A model generated the notes under the pieces. The model was not told the origin of the DNA. It saw only the letters and a list, made by a program, of their open reading frames with translations, and made no database searches. A stretch of 64,000 nucleotides of DNA from Massilia rhizosphaerae (GTDB lineage: Bacteria > Pseudomonadota > Gammaproteobacteria > Burkholderiales > Burkholderiaceae_D), in contig NZ_JADKYX010000016.1 in assembly GCF_016093545.1 (NCBI RefSeq), forward strand, positions 1 to 64,000, read 5' to 3'. This document shows, one piece after another, positions 7,877-19,274 of the stretch. The first letter of the stretch is position 1, and each line of letters opens with the position of its first letter. A program made the translations under genes and the position numbers.

Positions 7877-8859
7877 CATCGTAGTGCCCCATCCCTCAGA
7901 ATACGCATCACCCATCAATATTTGCCACCCCAATAGTTAAGACGGCAACATAACGATATTCTTCTATCACTCGCAACGTAACTGCGTCTCGCGCTGCCGC
8001 GCCAACGAAGTTGTCCCCGCCTACTTCTTCAATTTCTCAAGCTGTCGACATCATATATAAGTATGCGACGGGACAGCATCACGCCAAAACACGGCCTGGG
8101 CCGAAGGGCACTGAGGTCATATACAAAATTCGGGCCGTTCTTGGATTAACCGACCCAAGCCGTTCTGGGATCATCGAGCACACTGCACGGATGCCCCTTT
8201 CGTCTGACGTTAATTTCAGGCCAGATGTTTACAGAAAATATTCCAATAGTCAATAAATTTTCCATCATTGCAATTGCGATACTCTTTTAATCAGTTAAAA
8301 TATCTCCAAATATATCAATCAGCGCGACCGCAGTGATTTTCCATATGGCCATTGATACAATTGGATAGATGATTTTTTTTCGATTATTAAGGATTGATCA
8401 AGCAGTCACGAAGTGCCGGACAGGAGCACCTCGACCAACCGCATATTTCATGCGCAGGGATGAAAACTGAACATCGACATTCTTCCGGAGACTCTTCCAA
8501 GCCTCCGCTGCCGGTGTCGCACCGGCACCATTGCCGGCGCCACACTATAGCCCGAGCGGCTTCGAATCAGCGCGTGCAGTTCTACGTTTGAATGAAGAGG
8601 GCGTCTCACAACGCACAACGGCGATGCCGATCAAGAAGAAATTGCTCATGATTCCGATGTCAGATGGCAGCCCGCAACGTTAGAACACTGGATAAACGGC
8701 CACAGAGCCACGTCGCCCCCCCATTTCACCCAGAACTCCCGTATCGCTAACTGGCCGATGAGACGCGTGATTTTTCACATATTCACCACCTGCATTTATA
8801 TCGAATTATCAAATTAGTGTTGCCCCCCCAAAAAGAACGTGCCAACGAAAACAAAAACA
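7877..8859. other. AT-rich non-coding stretch between the peptide gene and the exporter operon
   Basis: No gene is supported here. Short open frames (for example 8011-8256 and 8394-8591, plus strand) lack ribosome binding sites and recognisable motifs. The base composition is clearly lower in GC than the flanking chromosome, with several AT-rich runs around 8260-8400. That is consistent with foreign DNA or decayed genes. Confidence 0.5.
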
Positions 8860-8888
8860 TTGACTTAAAAGTTTCCAATAGATAACCT
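8860..8888 (+). promoter_or_regulatory. Sigma-70 promoter of the HlyD/ABC exporter operon
   Basis: TTGACT at 8860-8865, a 17-base spacer and TAACCT at 8883-8888 lie about 100 bases upstream of the HlyD start. It is one of the best sigma-70 matches in the window and serves hlyD, the ABC gene and possibly the peptide gene behind them. Confidence 0.55.
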
Positions 8889-8989
8889 ACTCAACTCAAC
8901 TTGGCCACATGGCTCCATAAAGCGGGAGATTTCCCCCGCCGGGATCGGCCAGCAGCACTCAGCACATAGAAAGCAGTGAAGACAGTTCC

Positions 8990-10249
8990 ATGAGCACAAG
9001 ACAGTTGTATCGTACCGAGGCATTGAATGCCCGTCAGGTCAAATGGCTCGGTGAAATCGTCCTGATCCGGCCGGTTTCGTTTTCGATCTTGTGCGCCCTC
9101 GCCGGCGGTCTGGCTGCAGCGGTCCTGATCTTTCTGTTTTTCGGCACCTACACCAAACGGGCAACCGTTTCGGGACAACTCGTGCCGGATCTCGGCTTGG
9201 CGAAGGTCTACGTGCCGCAGTACGGCATCGTCGTGAAGAAAAACGTGGTCGAAGGCCAGACGGTCAAGCGCGGCGACGTGTTGTATGTCCTGTCGAGCGA
9301 ACGGTACAGCGACACCCAGGGCAGCGTGCAAGCGACCATCAGCAGGCAGGTCAATGCACGCCGGGCGTCGCTGCAGGAAGCGCTGGACAAGACGCGCAGG
9401 CTCAACGAGGAAGAACGCGTGGCCCTTCTGAATCGCATTGCCGGCCTGGAATCCGAACTGGCGAAGATCGACAGCCAGGTCGAAGGCCAGGCCGGGCGCG
9501 TCAAGCTGGCCGAGGACGCCGTGGTGCGCATGCGCGACCTGGCGGCCCAGCACTTCATCTCGAAAGAGCAACTGCAACAACGCCAGGCTGACCTGCTCGA
9601 CCAGCGTGCGCGCATGCAATCGCTGGAGCGTGACCGCATCAGCGTCGGCCGCGACCTGACGAGCCAGAAGAACGACCTGACGGCCATGCCGCTGCGCCAT
9701 CAAAACGTGCTGGCGCAGATCGAGCGCGACATCACGAGCCTCGGGCAAGAACTGACCGAAAGCGAAGCCAAGCGCCGCCTGGAGATCACGGCCCCGGAAA
9801 GCGGTATCGCAACGGCGGTCACGGCCGAAGTCGGGCAGATGGCAGATGGCGGAAAGCCCCTTTTGAGTATCGTCCCGGCGGGCGCGAAAATGCAGGCGTA
9901 TCTGTACGCCCCGAGCCGTGCCATCGGTTTCGTCAAGCCCGGCGACAAGGTGTTGATGCGCTACCAGGCTTTTCCCTATCAGAAATTCGGACAGGCTCAG
10001 GGCACGGTCACGTACGTCGCCAAGGTCGCGTTGTCCGGCAACGAATTGACGGGCCTGCCACAACAGGCGAACGGCGGCGAGCCGCTGTACCGGATTACTG
10101 TCGACCTGTCGGCGCAAACCGTCAAGGCGTACGGGCGCCAACAAGCGCTGCAGGCCGGCATGCTGCTCGACGCTGACATCCTGCAGGAAAAGCGCCGGCT
10201 TTACGAATGGGTGCTCGAACCCTTGTACACCCTCAGCGGCAAACTCTGA
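8990..10249 (+). CDS. HlyD-family adaptor of a type I peptide exporter
   Basis: A 419-residue protein acting as the periplasmic adaptor of an ABC peptide exporter. It has one inner-membrane helix near residues 30-52 (ILCALAGGLAAAVLIFLFF), then a biotinyl-lipoyl-like half-motif (GIVVKKNVVEGQTVKRGDVL), a long coiled-coil hairpin (about residues 115-250) and the returning half (ITAPESGIATAV...GQMADGGKPLLSIVP). This is the order expected for CvaA/HlyD-type proteins of colicin V and bacteriocin export. Eight bases separate its stop from the ABC transporter start, so the two are one operon. No outer-membrane TolC partner is in the window and one encoded elsewhere is presumably used. Substrates are inferred to be the GG-leader peptides at 615, 7374 and 12584. 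Confidence 0.9.
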   Translation: MSTRQLYRTEALNARQVKWLGEIVLIRPVSFSILCALAGGLAAAVLIFLFFGTYTKRATVSGQLVPDLGLAKVYVPQYGIVVKKNVVEGQTVKRGDVLYVLSSERYSDTQGSVQATISRQVNARRASLQEALDKTRRLNEEERVALLNRIAGLESELAKIDSQVEGQAGRVKLAEDAVVRMRDLAAQHFISKEQLQQRQADLLDQRARMQSLERDRISVGRDLTSQKNDLTAMPLRHQNVLAQIERDITSLGQELTESEAKRRLEITAPESGIATAVTAEVGQMADGGKPLLSIVPAGAKMQAYLYAPSRAIGFVKPGDKVLMRYQAFPYQKFGQAQGTVTYVAKVALSGNELTGLPQQANGGEPLYRITVDLSAQTVKAYGRQQALQAGMLLDADILQEKRRLYEWVLEPLYTLSGKL

Positions 10250-10257
10250 CATCCAAT

Positions 10258-12408
10258 ATGCGTTTCCTCAGCGATATCCAATTCGGCTTCGGCCCCAGAC
10301 TGCCCACGATCCTGCAAACCGAGGCAACCGAATGCGGTCTCGCCTGCCTCGGCATGATCGCCGGCTATCACGGCCACCGCGTCGACCTTGCGACCCTGCG
10401 CCAGCAGTTCGCGATTTCGCTCAAGGGCTCCACGCTGGCGCATCTGATCAAGATCGCCGGACGCCTGCACATGGAATCGCGTCCGCTCAAGCTGGACTGC
10501 GACGACATGGACAAGCTGAAGCTGCCCTGCGTCCTGCACTGGAACTTCAATCACTTCGTGGTGTTGAAAAAGGTCGGGACCAGCAGCGTGACGATCCACG
10601 ATCCCGCCGCCGGTGTGCGCGAGATATCGATGGAAACGCTGTCCGAATCGTTCACCGGCGTTGCGCTCGAATTATGGCCGAGTTCCGAATTCAAACCGTT
10701 GGAACAACGCCAGCCGATCAAATTACGCGGCCTGATGGGCCATGTCACGGGACTGACGCGTTCGTTTACCCAGATCCTGATCCTCGCCCTGGCGCTCGAA
10801 GTATTCGCACTGGTGAGTCCATTCTTCATGCAGTGGGTCATCGACAACGTCATCGTGTCGGGCGATCGCGACCTCTTGGCGACGCTGGTCCTCGGTTTCG
10901 GCCTGCTGATGCTGATGCAGCAGAGCGTCGGCGCCATCCGCTCGTGGGTCATCATGTACATGGCAACCACGCTGAACGTCCAGTGGCGCGCCAACGTGTT
11001 CACGCATTTGATTCGCCTGCCGGTCGAATATTTCGAGAAACGTCACCTGGGCGACATCGTCTCCCGTTTCGGCACGGTCGACCAGATCCAGCGCACGTTG
11101 ACCACGTCGTTCCTGGCGGCGATTCTCGACGGCTTGATGTCGCTGGTAACGCTGGTAATGATGTTCATCTACAGCCCGACGCTGGGCTGCATCGCCGCCG
11201 GCACCATGGCGCTGTATGGACTGGCGCGCGTGGCATGGTATCGGCCGCTGCGCGATGCGACCGAGGAACAGATCGTCCACGCGGCCAAGCAGCAGAGCCA
11301 TTTCCTGGAAACGGTACGCGGCGTCAAGGCAATCAAGCTGTTCCAGCGCCAGGACGAGCGGCGCGCCAACTGGCTGACACTGCTGGTGGACCAGGTCAAC
11401 GCCGATCTCCGCTCGCAGAAGCTGCAATTGCTTTACCAGACGCTGAACGGCCTGCTGTTCGGCATCGAGAACCTGTTGATCATCTGGCTGGGCGCGAAAA
11501 TGGTGCTCGACGGCGATTTCAGCGTTGGCGTGCTGATGGCCTTCAATGCCTACAAGGGCCAGTTCGATGGCCGCGTCGGGTCGCTGATCGACAAGTATTT
11601 CGAAGTCAAGATGCTGCAACTGCAGGGCGAGCGCCTGGCCGATATCGTGCACACGAAACCCGAATCCCTGGAGGGCGCGCATGCGCTCCTCGACCAGCCC
11701 GACCTCGAGCCGACCATCGAGGTGAGCAACCTGCGCTTCCGCTACGGCGAGCAGGAGCCGTATGTGCTGGATGGCGTCAATTTCCGCATCACGTCCGGCG
11801 AGTCGGTGGCGATCATCGGCGCATCCGGCTGCGGCAAGAGCACGCTGATGAACGTTTTGCTGGGCATACTGGCGGCCACCGAAGGCGAGGTGAAGGTCGG
11901 CGGCGTCAAGCTCCAGCAGATCGGCATCGATACGCTGCGCCGGATGGTGGGCACCGTCCTGCAGGATGACGTCCTGTTCGCCGGATCGATCGCGGACAAC
12001 ATCAGTTTCTTCGACCCGCAAGCAGACCAGGCCTGGGTCGAGGAATGCGCACGGCTGGCGGCGATCGAGCATGAGATCAATGCGATGCCCATGCGCTTCA
12101 ACACCCTGGTCGGCGACATGGGTACCGTGCTGTCGGGCGGCCAGAAGCAGAGGATCCTGCTGGCGCGCGCCCTGTACAAGCGGCCAGGCATCCTGTTCCT
12201 CGACGAAGCGACGAGCCACCTGGACATCGCCAAGGAGCATGAGGTGAATGCCGCCGTCCGCGCCCTGAACGTCACCCGCATCATCATCGCCCACCGCCCG
12301 GAAACGATCGCCTCCGCCAACCGCGTGATCGTACTCGATGCAGGCCGCGTCGTGCAGGACGAGTCCACGCAGGCCCTGTACGAGCGCGCCCAACAGCAAG
12401 CTGCATGA
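10258..12408 (+). CDS. C39 peptidase-containing ABC transporter (leader cleavage and export of GG peptides)
   Basis: A 716-residue bifunctional exporter from the ATG at 10258; an upstream in-frame GTG at 10207 would only add residues not typical of the family. The N-terminal C39 cysteine peptidase has Cys26 (TECGLACLGM), His99 (HWNFNHFVVL) and Asp115 (IHDPAAG). A six-helix transmembrane domain follows (about residues 155-430). The ATPase has Walker A GASGCGKST near 521, signature LSGGQKQR near 625, Walker B ILFLDEAT near 645 and an H-loop histidine in IIAHRPET. Such PCAT proteins cut leaders after the double glycine and export the core with an HlyD adaptor, whose gene is directly upstream. 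All key residues are intact, so the exporter should be functional. Confidence 0.95.
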   Translation: MRFLSDIQFGFGPRLPTILQTEATECGLACLGMIAGYHGHRVDLATLRQQFAISLKGSTLAHLIKIAGRLHMESRPLKLDCDDMDKLKLPCVLHWNFNHFVVLKKVGTSSVTIHDPAAGVREISMETLSESFTGVALELWPSSEFKPLEQRQPIKLRGLMGHVTGLTRSFTQILILALALEVFALVSPFFMQWVIDNVIVSGDRDLLATLVLGFGLLMLMQQSVGAIRSWVIMYMATTLNVQWRANVFTHLIRLPVEYFEKRHLGDIVSRFGTVDQIQRTLTTSFLAAILDGLMSLVTLVMMFIYSPTLGCIAAGTMALYGLARVAWYRPLRDATEEQIVHAAKQQSHFLETVRGVKAIKLFQRQDERRANWLTLLVDQVNADLRSQKLQLLYQTLNGLLFGIENLLIIWLGAKMVLDGDFSVGVLMAFNAYKGQFDGRVGSLIDKYFEVKMLQLQGERLADIVHTKPESLEGAHALLDQPDLEPTIEVSNLRFRYGEQEPYVLDGVNFRITSGESVAIIGASGCGKSTLMNVLLGILAATEGEVKVGGVKLQQIGIDTLRRMVGTVLQDDVLFAGSIADNISFFDPQADQAWVEECARLAAIEHEINAMPMRFNTLVGDMGTVLSGGQKQRILLARALYKRPGILFLDEATSHLDIAKEHEVNAAVRALNVTRIIIAHRPETIASANRVIVLDAGRVVQDESTQALYERAQQQAA

Positions 12409-12583
12409 GCGCGGCGCATCGGGTGCAGGCACCGACGACCAGGTTCGCAGAATGCGGCAAGAATTTACCGGCCCGATTCGGAGAATTGGGCCAGTAATGG
12501 TTCCCGATTATAGTAGCGCCATATGAGGGAAGTGAATCCGGGTGCCCGAACAGTCACCCTAACGATATCTACTGGAGAAAACA

Positions 12584-12742
12584 ATGAAACCACTCGCAAT
12601 CGAAGAAATCGAACAAGTGTCTGGGGGAGACGGCCTTATCGCTCCGCCGAGCCTCCCGTATCTCCCTTACGATCCCGGCATGCCACCGCCAATCGCCCTT
12701 CCGAGCAATCCCCCTCCGCAGTACGTCGCGAGCTATTCCTGA
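12584..12742 (+). CDS. Proline-rich GG-leader peptide (putative exported antimicrobial or signal peptide)
   Basis: A 52-residue ORF 175 bases after the C39 transporter, with a strong ribosome binding site (ACTGGAGAAAACA). Residues 1-15, MKPLAIEEIEQVSGG, form a double-glycine leader nearly identical in its second half to that of the gene at 615. The predicted mature core has 37 residues, 12 of them proline, with no cysteine; examples are APPSLPYLPYDPGMPPP and SNPPPQ. Proline-rich cores suggest an extended, non-pore-forming peptide, possibly acting inside target cells like proline-rich antimicrobial peptides, but that is speculation. The 5' UTR (ATATCTACTGGAGAAAACAA) matches that of 615. Export by the adjacent HlyD/C39 system is the natural inference. 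Confidence 0.65.
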   Translation: MKPLAIEEIEQVSGGDGLIAPPSLPYLPYDPGMPPPIALPSNPPPQYVASYS

Positions 12743-12979
12743 TCTCCCACTTGGGGCCGACAGGCTCCGCTTGGGACTGCGATGCACCTGACTTAAGCGT
12801 TGGTTCTTCACGCAATCGCACTTGAAGCTCAACAAGTCGATATCGAAGTAAGCCGGCCGCCCCGCAAACAGCCTCATCTGTTGTTTGCAGGGCGACGATC
12901 CGCGCAGAGCCAGCAACCGCAAAGCCTGCGTGCGCGCGCAATGCGGTGAGTAAACACACCTCAACCTTTACCCCGATCC

Positions 12980-13432
12980 ATGCGACTTCATCTACTTGCC
13001 TTGGCCACGATGCTGGCCTGGGGCCATCCGGCCAGTGCGCTCGACAATTCCGCTACCGTCAAAGTGACGCCCTTACTGAAAACCTCCACCAGTTGGGACG
13101 GCAAGCCGCTGGTCTATCCGAAGGGGCCGGCCGAGGTCACCGCGCTGATCGTCGAGATCGCGGCAGGAGGGCAGACCGGCTGGCACGAGCACTCTGTGCC
13201 CTCGTTCGCCTATGTACTGGAAGGCACGCTGGAAGTCACCCAGGCCAACGGCGCGACCCGGCTGCTCCACGCGGGCGACACCCTGCCGGAAGTCGTGCAG
13301 ACGCTGCACAACGGCCGCGCGCTGGGCGACAAGCCGGTCAGGCTGTTCGTGCTGTACACGGGCACCGTGAACCAGCCTCTCACCTTCGCCCATCCCGAAT
13401 TCGCGCCCGCCGCGCCGGTCCAATCCAAATAA
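12980..13432 (+). CDS. Secreted cupin-domain protein
   Basis: A 150-residue protein with a Sec signal peptide (MRLHLLALATMLAWGHPASA, cleavage near 20). The remainder is a single small cupin barrel. The metal-binding motif appears as GWHEHSVPSFAYVLEG, with a second conserved block around LHAGDTLPE. A C-terminal histidine (FAHPEF) may add to the site. The substrate is unknown; periplasmic cupins of this kind include isomerase-like and sensor proteins. It lies alone between the peptide island and a LuxR remnant. Whether it belongs to the peptide island is unclear; its GC content looks like the host chromosome. Confidence 0.75.
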   Translation: MRLHLLALATMLAWGHPASALDNSATVKVTPLLKTSTSWDGKPLVYPKGPAEVTALIVEIAAGGQTGWHEHSVPSFAYVLEGTLEVTQANGATRLLHAGDTLPEVVQTLHNGRALGDKPVRLFVLYTGTVNQPLTFAHPEFAPAAPVQSK

Positions 13433-13444
13433 GCGCGGCGGCTT

Positions 13445-13575
13445 TCAGGGCGTGACGCGGCCGTTCTTCAGCGCCATCGCCGTCGCGTGCCCGCGCAGAG
13501 ACGTTCAGCTTGGCCATGAAGTTGCGCAGGTGGACCTTTACGGCCCAGGGGCTGATGAGGCGGCGAACGGCGCCA
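13445..13575 (-). pseudogene. LuxR-type response regulator remnant (C-terminal HTH)
   Basis: On the minus strand the sequence reads SPWAVKVHLRNFMAKLNVSA, the recognition-helix region of a LuxR/NarL HTH domain. One extra base then shifts the frame; in the other frame the end reads ATAMALKNGRVTP followed by a stop at 13447-13445. Nothing resembling the receiver domain or the start of the gene remains upstream, so this is the decayed tail of a two-component response regulator. Confidence 0.6.
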
Positions 13576-13733
13576 TGACGGCATCGTGTCGGGAGCGGTG
13601 ATCGATTGCTGGGTTCATGGGTTTTGCACGGTTTGCCTCGGGAGCGGCAATGATGCGCCAGCGGCGGGGTGTACGCACGCCTCATCGACGGGGGGAAATG
13701 CGCTCCCCCCGCAGGGCGCGCAGGCGCCCTGCC

Positions 13734-13868
<135 letters not shown>

Positions 13869-13907
13869 TTGTCACGGTAAGCTGCGGTCGTTTCGCGTGA
13901 AGGCCGC

Positions 13908-13936
13908 ATTATAGACGGTGGGTAAGAGAACCGCAA
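13908..13936 (-). promoter_or_regulatory. Promoter of tRNA-Ser copy 1
   Basis: On the minus strand TTGCGG (13936-13931), a 17-base spacer and a perfect TATAAT (13913-13908) lie 40 bases before the tRNA 5' end. The -10 region and following bases are conserved at copy 2 (15891-15886). Confidence 0.6.
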
Positions 13937-13944
13937 GCGTCCGC

Positions 13945-15279
<1,335 letters not shown>

Positions 15280-15444
15280 GGATCTCCTCTTTGTAGTTCT
15301 TGAGCAAAACTACAGAATAGAAAGGGTCGATGCGTGGTGGATAGCTCGGATGAGGGAACTGCTATCAGGATGCGAAAAATTGAAGGATTTTTCGTGATCG
15401 TGTTAGTTCGGTGGGGGGCTGCTGGGGTGCGTGTCGGGGAGGCG

Positions 15445-15538
15445 TTGCAGCGCGCGCCCGCGGCGCGCGGGGCTGTCCGCGGGGCGGACAGCAGATGGGC
15501 GATTTGAAGGGACCGAGCTTCGCCGGTCCTTCAAATCG
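15445..15538. repeat. Structured repeat unit, copy A (three hairpins)
   Basis: It starts TTGCAGCGCGCGCCCG and holds three successive hairpins: a GCGCGC arm pair, CTGTCCGC/GCGGACAG, and GATTTGAAGG...CGGTCCTTCAAATC. Copy B (15587-15683) has the same order and spacing with base changes on both sides of the stems. No ORF is supported across it. Confidence 0.6.
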
Positions 15539-15586
15539 GAACTGCGTAGAAAAAGCGCAGGGGCTGCTGTTTCGTCTCTATACGCT

Positions 15587-15683
15587 TTGCAGCGCGCGCC
15601 CTCGGCGCGCGGCGCCGTCCGCCTTGCGGACGGCAAACTGGCGATTCGGGCGGGCTGGGCTTGCAAGCCCAGCCCTTCGAATC
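15587..15683. repeat. Structured repeat unit, copy B (three hairpins)
   Basis: It has the same start as copy A (TTGCAGCGCGCGCCCT). The second hairpin reads CCGTCCGC/GCGGACGG, a compensatory change relative to copy A. The third hairpin has an entirely different stem, GGGCTGGGC/GCCCAGCCC, bracketed by GATTCG/CGAATC. It lies immediately before a short GC hairpin (CAGGGCGC/GCGCCCTG, about 15692-15711) that also precedes tRNA copy 1. Confidence 0.6.
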
Positions 15684-15713
15684 CCACCCCGCAGGGCGCG
15701 CAGGCGCCCTGCT

Positions 15714-15846
<133 letters not shown>

Positions 15847-15936
15847 TTGTCACGGTAAGCGTGCGGTCGTTCGCGTGAAGGCCGCATTATAGACGGCCCG
15901 GGGCAAAAACGGAAGGGCTATTTGGCTCAAGCGAAC

Positions 15937-17226
<1,290 letters not shown>

Positions 17227-17340
17227 TGTCGGGATTGTCGCAGGGTGGGATATCGAAACCGCAATTGTACCAAGTCGTCAGCCATTCTCGCGCGCCGATC
17301 TTTGGGCCGGCACGACAGTCCAACGCCAGGGAGGACCGCC

Positions 17341-17874
17341 ATGGATGTCGACTGGGAAGCCTTGTTCACGTTCAGCGTACCGCCGCTCGAACTCGTCGTG
17401 CGCGGCACGCTGACGTACATCTTCCTGTTCTGCCTGTTCCGCTTCGTCGTGCGGCGCGACGCCGGCGCGCTTGGCCTCTCGGACTTGCTCGTGCTGGTGA
17501 TCATCGCCGACGCCGCCCAGAACGCCATGGCCGGCGACTACCTCTCCATCGTCGACGGCTTCGTCCTCATCGGCACCATCATCGGCTGGAGCTATCTGCT
17601 CAACTGGCTGAGTTTCCGCTATCCATGGTTCCGCCGCTTCGCGCTGGCGCCGCCGATCTGCATCATCAAGGACGGCGTCAAGCAGGAAGCCGCCCTGCGC
17701 CGCGAACTCATCAGCGACGAGGAATTGCGCGCCATGCTGCACGAGCACGAAGTCGACGACATCGCCCAAGTGAGGCGCGCGTGGCTGGAGCCGGACGGCC
17801 AGTTGACGGTGCTGCGCCGGCGGGCATCCCGCGACGATGGCGCCGCGCCGGGCGGCCCGCGCCGCGGGTTGTAG
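17341..17874 (+). CDS. DUF421 (YetF-like) membrane protein
   Basis: A 177-residue protein with two or three N-terminal membrane helices (LTYIFLFCLFRFVV, SDLLVLVIIADAAQNAM, VDGFVLIGTIIGWSYLLNWL). A cytoplasmic DUF421 domain follows, including PPICIIKDG and LRRELISDEELRAMLHEHEV. The biochemical role of the family is not established. The gene is on the opposite strand to its neighbours, and its stop (17872-17874) abuts the stop of rarA at 17875. It interrupts the otherwise conserved rarA-serS order. The start at 17341 is the first ATG and has AGGGAGGACC upstream. Confidence 0.85.
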   Translation: MDVDWEALFTFSVPPLELVVRGTLTYIFLFCLFRFVVRRDAGALGLSDLLVLVIIADAAQNAMAGDYLSIVDGFVLIGTIIGWSYLLNWLSFRYPWFRRFALAPPICIIKDGVKQEAALRRELISDEELRAMLHEHEVDDIAQVRRAWLEPDGQLTVLRRRASRDDGAAPGGPRRGL

Positions 17875-19194
17875 CTAGGCGTCGGCGCCGCCGGCGCGCG
17901 CATCGTCGTCCAGGCTGCGCAACCACGCCAGCTTTTCCGCGATCTTGGCCTCGATCCCGCGCGGCACCGGCTGATACCAGCCCGGCTCGGGCATGCCGTC
18001 CGGCAGATAGGTCTCGCCGGCCGCATAGGCGTGCGGCTCGTCGTGGGCGTAGCGGTATTCGTGGCCGTAGCCCAGTTCCTTCATCAGCTTGGTCGGCGCG
18101 TTGCGCAGGTGGACGGGCACTTCGCGCGATTTATCTTTGCGCACGAAGGCCATCGCGGCGTTGAACGCGTTGTAGCCCGCATTGCTCTTGGCGGCGATGG
18201 CGAGGTAGACGACGGCCTGGCCCAGCGCGAGTTCGCCTTCCGGGGAACCGAGCCGCTCATAGGTCTCGGCCGCGTCGTTGGCGAGCTGGATGGCGCGCGG
18301 GTCGGCGATGCCGATGTCTTCCCACGCCATGCGGACGATGCGGCGCGCCAGGTATTTCGGATCGGCGCCGCCGTCCAGCATGCGGCACAGCCAGTACAGG
18401 GCGGCGTCCGGATGCGAGCCGCGCACGGACTTGTGCAGCGCCGAGATCTGGTCGTAGAAGTTGTCGCCGCCCTTGTCGAAGCGGCGCGCGTTGAGCGTCA
18501 GCGCGTTCTCGACGAATTCGCGCGTGACATGCGTCGTCCTGGAGGTATCGGCCGACGTCTTCGTCTGTTCGAGCAGGTTCAGGAAGCGGCGGGCGTCGCC
18601 GTCCGCGTAGCCGATCAAGGTCTGCACGGCGATGTCGTCGAACTGCAGGTGCGCGAGGCCGCCCTGCCGGTGCGCGCGCTCGAGCAGCTGGCGCATCTCG
18701 TCGTCGTTCAGCGCCTTCAGCACGTACACCTGGGAGCGCGACAGCAGCGCCGAGTTCACTTCGAACGACGGGTTTTCCGTCGTCGCGCCGATCAGGGTGA
18801 CGAGGCCGGATTCCACGAACGGCAGCAGCGCGTCCTGCTGCGATTTGTTGAACCGGTGGATCTCGTCGATGAACAGGATCGTGTGGTGGCCGCTCGCGAG
18901 GTGATGCTCGGCCTGTTCGACGGCGGCGCGGATGTCCTTCACGCCCGACAGCACGGCCGACAGCGCGATGAATTCGCAGTCGAATGCATTGGCGGTCAGC
19001 CGCGCCAAGGTCGTCTTGCCGACGCCGGGCGGGCCCCACAGGATCATCGAGTGCGGGCGGCCCGACTTGAACACGAGGTTCAGCGGCTTGCCCTCGCCCA
19101 GCAGATGGCTCTGGCCGATCACCTCGGCGATCGTCTTCGGCCGCAGGCTTTCCGCCAGCGGGGCGGCGGGGTCAAGCTTGAAAAGGTCATCCAC
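17875..19194 (-). CDS. rarA: Replication-associated recombination protein A (AAA+ ATPase)
   Basis: A 439-residue clamp-loader-like AAA+ ATPase of the RarA/MgsA/WRNIP1 family, acting at stalled replication forks. Walker A GPPGVGKTT lies at residues 54-62, Walker B is TILFIDEIHRF near residue 105, and sensor 1 is LIGATTENPSF. The C-terminal tetramerisation region (LVTFIGG is absent here; instead PSDAALYWLCRML-type and HLRNAPTKLMKELGYG blocks) is typical. The gene lies between lolA and serS on the same strand, as in many proteobacteria. A length near 440 residues is normal. Confidence 0.95.
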   Translation of the reverse strand: MDDLFKLDPAAPLAESLRPKTIAEVIGQSHLLGEGKPLNLVFKSGRPHSMILWGPPGVGKTTLARLTANAFDCEFIALSAVLSGVKDIRAAVEQAEHHLASGHHTILFIDEIHRFNKSQQDALLPFVESGLVTLIGATTENPSFEVNSALLSRSQVYVLKALNDDEMRQLLERAHRQGGLAHLQFDDIAVQTLIGYADGDARRFLNLLEQTKTSADTSRTTHVTREFVENALTLNARRFDKGGDNFYDQISALHKSVRGSHPDAALYWLCRMLDGGADPKYLARRIVRMAWEDIGIADPRAIQLANDAAETYERLGSPEGELALGQAVVYLAIAAKSNAGYNAFNAAMAFVRKDKSREVPVHLRNAPTKLMKELGYGHEYRYAHDEPHAYAAGETYLPDGMPEPGWYQPVPRGIEAKIAEKLAWLRSLDDDARAGGADA

Positions 19195-19274
19195 GGGCGG
19201 CTCCCGTGACGCGCGAGGCGATATTGTTGTTCATCTAGCCTATATATGGCCGACGCGGCAAAAGCGCAAGTGGC

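Noticed and set aside
8011..8256. 81-codon frame in the AT-rich stretch
   Set aside because: TTG start without ribosome binding site and no recognisable motif; kept only as part of the non-coding description.
8455..8560. Gly/Ala-rich minus-strand reading resembling a bacteriocin core
   Set aside because: No start codon or double-glycine leader in frame.
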